Part shown: piece by piece, positions 61,781 to 64,000 of the stretch
Layout: each line of letters begins with the position of its first letter
How positions within the stretch are numbered: position 1 is the first letter of the stretch
Source: Phycisphaerales bacterium
GTDB lineage: Bacteria > Planctomycetota > Phycisphaerae > UBA1845 > UTPLA1
Reading direction: 5' to 3'
Length of the DNA: 64,000 nt
Assembly (NCBI GenBank): GCA_020639075.1
Contig: JACKHI010000002.1
Span: forward strand, 434,001 to 498,000
The notes under the pieces: model-generated
What the model was told of the DNA's origin: nothing
Database searches by the model: none
The model's input: only the letters and a program-made list of their open reading frames with translations
Program-made: the position numbers and the translations under genes

Positions 61781-63386
61781 ACTAGTGGAACGCAACAAGG
61801 CCCAACTAGGGACGGCGCCCGTTGTTCGTTGCAGAAAAGTCGCAACGGGTGTTATCGTTGCCGATGTTCCCGAAGTATCAGTTCCTTGTCGCTTGGTGTA
61901 TCCCAGATTCACGCTTCCCGTGCTTGCGATCAATGGGAGCGTGAGCACCGTCGAACTCCCCGCAGCGGACGCAAGATCTTCGAATTCGACGCTGGAATCG
62001 ACAATAGTCGGAAACAACGGGATTTTTGCGACCGTTCAACTTGCAGGGGCGCTTGCCCGGCCCTCCAGCAAGGATGTCGTTGTCGATGACGAATTCCTCG
62101 AGAGAACGATTGAGCCGGCTGAACGAATTGCCCAGCTCGTTGGCTTTCATGTGGAGCGATGCAATGAGCTTGTTTTCCCGTCCGAGTCGCGAGGTAGGGG
62201 GCGTCGTCGGCTCAAAGGGATAACGCGAGTTGATTGGGAGCAGGCGCGCGACATCTACTGGCGCGGCGATGACGAAGATGGACCGCTCCGGCTAATCGTA
62301 CGGATTGCCGACGAGTGCGGCAAACTCCTGGATGATATTTGCGGCCAGCCGCGTCACATTCTTCGTCGAGTTCGACGTCCTACGCGACTCGAGCGGGTTC
62401 AACAGATCGACGACGCATGCATGCGGTGGCTGGCGAGGCAGCCGGGCCGGACCTGGGTTGAAAAATCGGGGCCCCAGCGGCGCGTGTTAGCGGTCGAGCG
62501 GGTCGAAAGCGCAGATACTCCGGAGAACAGGGTCGTTCGCGAGTTTCTAGAGAGAATCGTCCGTGAGTGTTCCGCCTACATGCTAGAGCATCAGGCCAAG
62601 AAGGCCACGAACAGGTATCGCCAAGTTCAGCGGTTTCGCACATCCTCCATTCGCTGGTTACGGGAGTCAGAGATCGGCAACGTACCGCGGATCGTTGGAT
62701 CACCAACAGCTAATTACGTCCTCCAATTCGATGTGCGATACGCAAGGATTTGGCAATGGTATGAGCGACTACGTCGCCAGCAGTCCGCAGCGGATGAAGC
62801 TTGGCTTTGGCGACGGCGTGTGCTGGTTGAGCATGTGAGGATGTCGCTGGCCAACGCGTTCTCGCACGAGGTCACGAGTAGCGACTTTGCGAAGCGAATT
62901 TATTTGCGAACGGAAATCGATCGAGGTTGGTTCCTGGATTCACGGTCGCTCCTGGGGCCTTGGAACGTTCAAGGTGAATTCCATCGTTACCTCATGTGCA
63001 GCGAGGAATTGCCGACTGCGGTGAACCATCATGTGGTGCCATCGTGGATGGCAAAGTACTGCGCCGACTTGCTGATCAATGAACTTGGCGATGGCCCTGC
63101 TGTCCTGGTTTACGCGCAGTATATCGTTGGCGATGACGATGCGCGAGGGATGGAGGATTCTGCATCGGTCCTTGCGAAACTCTTGGACAGCGAGAATCGG
63201 CCGATGAGCTGCAGGATAGTAGTGCTGTTGGCGGATGCGCGATCGGCGCGGTGCACATACGAAGTCAGGGACGCAGGTGAATCGGCGGCGGGGCGGCGAT
63301 ACGCAGCCATAGCGATTCCCTGGCCAGGTGAGGGTGGCGACACAAGCGGTCTCCGCCGAGTCCTGAGTACAGCGAAACTGGTATGA
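61758..63386 (+). CDS. DUF2357/McrC-like partner protein, nuclease motif not evident
   Basis: 542 aa from GTG 61758 (overlaps the McrB-like gene; GTG 61785 or a longer upstream start are possible). The middle part carries the DUF2357 signature RVESADTPENRVVREFLERI (~247-266) and nearby basic helices (RRVRRPTRLERVQQIDDACM). In relatives the C-terminal domain is a PD-(D/E)XK nuclease with a strand ending D-A-K-Y; the comparable strand here reads PAVLVYAQYIVG without the Asp/Lys pair, so the nuclease may be inactive or diverged. Position directly after McrB fits the McrC role. Its stop overlaps the next start. Confidence 0.78.
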   Translation: MSNETRIELVERNKAQLGTAPVVRCRKVATGVIVADVPEVSVPCRLVYPRFTLPVLAINGSVSTVELPAADARSSNSTLESTIVGNNGIFATVQLAGALARPSSKDVVVDDEFLERTIEPAERIAQLVGFHVERCNELVFPSESRGRGRRRLKGITRVDWEQARDIYWRGDDEDGPLRLIVRIADECGKLLDDICGQPRHILRRVRRPTRLERVQQIDDACMRWLARQPGRTWVEKSGPQRRVLAVERVESADTPENRVVREFLERIVRECSAYMLEHQAKKATNRYRQVQRFRTSSIRWLRESEIGNVPRIVGSPTANYVLQFDVRYARIWQWYERLRRQQSAADEAWLWRRRVLVEHVRMSLANAFSHEVTSSDFAKRIYLRTEIDRGWFLDSRSLLGPWNVQGEFHRYLMCSEELPTAVNHHVVPSWMAKYCADLLINELGDGPAVLVYAQYIVGDDDARGMEDSASVLAKLLDSENRPMSCRIVVLLADARSARCTYEVRDAGESAAGRRYAAIAIPWPGEGGDTSGLRRVLSTAKLV

Positions 63387-64000
63387 GTGCCACTTCGTCG
63401 AACAATTTTCTTGGCATCAATGTTGGATCAACGCGGGTTGCCATCGCCGGCGACCTATGCGATACATCCAGTACGGGCATTCAGATACCACCAGCTGCCC
63501 TTCTTCCTGTCGCTCCGGGAGAGGCTGCGGAAAACGCCGAACCAATCGGGAACGAATTCAGATCAATCGTCGGCTGCGGATTGCCCTGGCCGCCGGCCGC
63601 CCAAGTTGATACACATGCGGGCTGTGGTCGTTTCCCTGCCGCTTACGCGTGGAACATGCTCCACGGTCCAGACCGACTGTGGAACTGGGATCTTGGGCAT
63701 AGGCAAGTCTCGTTGCACCCGGCAGACGCTATCGGGACTATCGTCGTGGGGTCGCTCGCTTCGCCGGCACGCTCAGGTGTCAACGCCACACTGGTTGTCC
63801 CAAACACACTAGGAATCAATGCACAGGAACGGTTGTTGCGATCCATGCGGCGTGCCGGCTTGAGGCCGTTACTGCTTTGGCGACCGGTCGCGGCAGCGCT
63901 TCGATGGCTGAAGGATCATCGAGAACGCATCCTGAACCTTGATTCGGGCGTTGAAGCGGTCGTCGGCCGGTTCATGTCGATTCACGTGGGATTGGACATG
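63383..64000 (+). CDS. Hsp70/actin-fold ATPase-like protein (3' end outside window)
   Basis: The frame is open to the window edge (206 codons). It starts at ATG 63383 inside the stop of the DUF2357 gene. FLGINVGSTRVAIAGD resembles the phosphate-1 loop of Hsp70-type ATPases (G-I-D-x-G-T-T-x), though with Asn for Asp; NATLVVPNTLGINAQERLLR and RRAGLRPLLLWRPVAAALRW resemble the Hsp70 segments around VPAYFxxxQR and the NEPTAAAL helix. The catalytic state cannot be judged from the fragment. Operon position implies a partner of the McrB/DUF2357 pair. Confidence 0.65.
   Translation, partial: MSATSSNNFLGINVGSTRVAIAGDLCDTSSTGIQIPPAALLPVAPGEAAENAEPIGNEFRSIVGCGLPWPPAAQVDTHAGCGRFPAAYAWNMLHGPDRLWNWDLGHRQVSLHPADAIGTIVVGSLASPARSGVNATLVVPNTLGINAQERLLRSMRRAGLRPLLLWRPVAAALRWLKDHRERILNLDSGVEAVVGRFMSIHVGLDM

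Noticed and set aside
1..64000. tRNA, rRNA or known riboswitch
   Set aside because: No cloverleaf with the conserved GTTCRA arm, no rRNA core sequence and no riboswitch consensus was recognised by reading; a covariance search was not possible here.

Overview
The window looks like chromosomal DNA of a planctomycete (phylum Planctomycetota). The evidence is very large secreted proteins ending in dockerin-like repeats (GDxNxDGxVDxxDVQAF type), an ECF sigma factor next to a membrane Ser/Thr kinase with WD40 repeats, a zinc-ribbon plus coiled-coil membrane protein of a style common in that phylum, and a remnant of a ~70-residue tandem repeat (AWAKAHRHHRAHGRWPTSDS) that I recognise from planctomycete genomes. 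Class or genus cannot be fixed from sequence reading alone. I see no rRNA, tRNA or CRISPR array.

1-6.9 kb: the 3' part of a secreted GH16 beta-glucanase with accessory carbohydrate-binding domains, then (opposite strand) a three-gene sugar ABC importer (binding protein, MalF-like, MalG-like; no ATPase here) and a small conserved-looking protein. 7.3-8.3 kb: a family 2 glycosyltransferase. 8.5-14.3 kb: a tightly overlapping five-gene operon: KamA-type radical-SAM aminomutase, two different ATP-grasp ligases, a GNAT-HDAC fusion and a GNAT. It reads like an uncharacterised pathway that makes a beta-lysine-containing amide with acetyl protection and deprotection. 14.4-18.4 kb: ECF sigma plus WD40 kinase. 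18.9-28.8 kb: two giant tandem paralogues with glycine-rich, lectin-like, thrombospondin-3, beta-helix and dockerin-like modules, the second followed by a clear intrinsic terminator.

28.9-30.5 kb: mostly non-coding, with the repeat-protein remnant. 30.6-39.0 kb: a complete Kdp potassium system in the order kdpF, small membrane ORF, kdpA, kdpC, kdpB, small protein, kdpD, kdpE. 39.2-40.7 kb: a second kinase.

40.8-49.0 kb: a mobile module: winged-helix protein, serine recombinase, two ParB/RepB-like proteins overlapping by 4 bp, a ParB-DNA methyltransferase fusion, a small HTH protein and a terminase large subunit, with no capsid, portal or tail genes. A pair of stem-loops showing the same 16-nt loop on different stems lies between the RepB pair and the methyltransferase.

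51.1-64.0 kb (running off the end): a probable defence island: HD-domain protein, alpha-solenoid-like protein, UPF1-like SF1 helicase fused to a DUF559/Vsr-like nuclease, a membrane-anchored coiled-coil protein, a membrane-anchored coiled-coil McrB-like AAA+ NTPase, a DUF2357/McrC-like protein without an obvious nuclease motif, and the start of an Hsp70/actin-fold ATPase. It resembles the coiled-coil branch of McrBC-like systems (CoCoNuTs, from memory). It is the strongest candidate in the window for a poorly described system; the kamA operon and the recombinase-RepB-RepB module come next.
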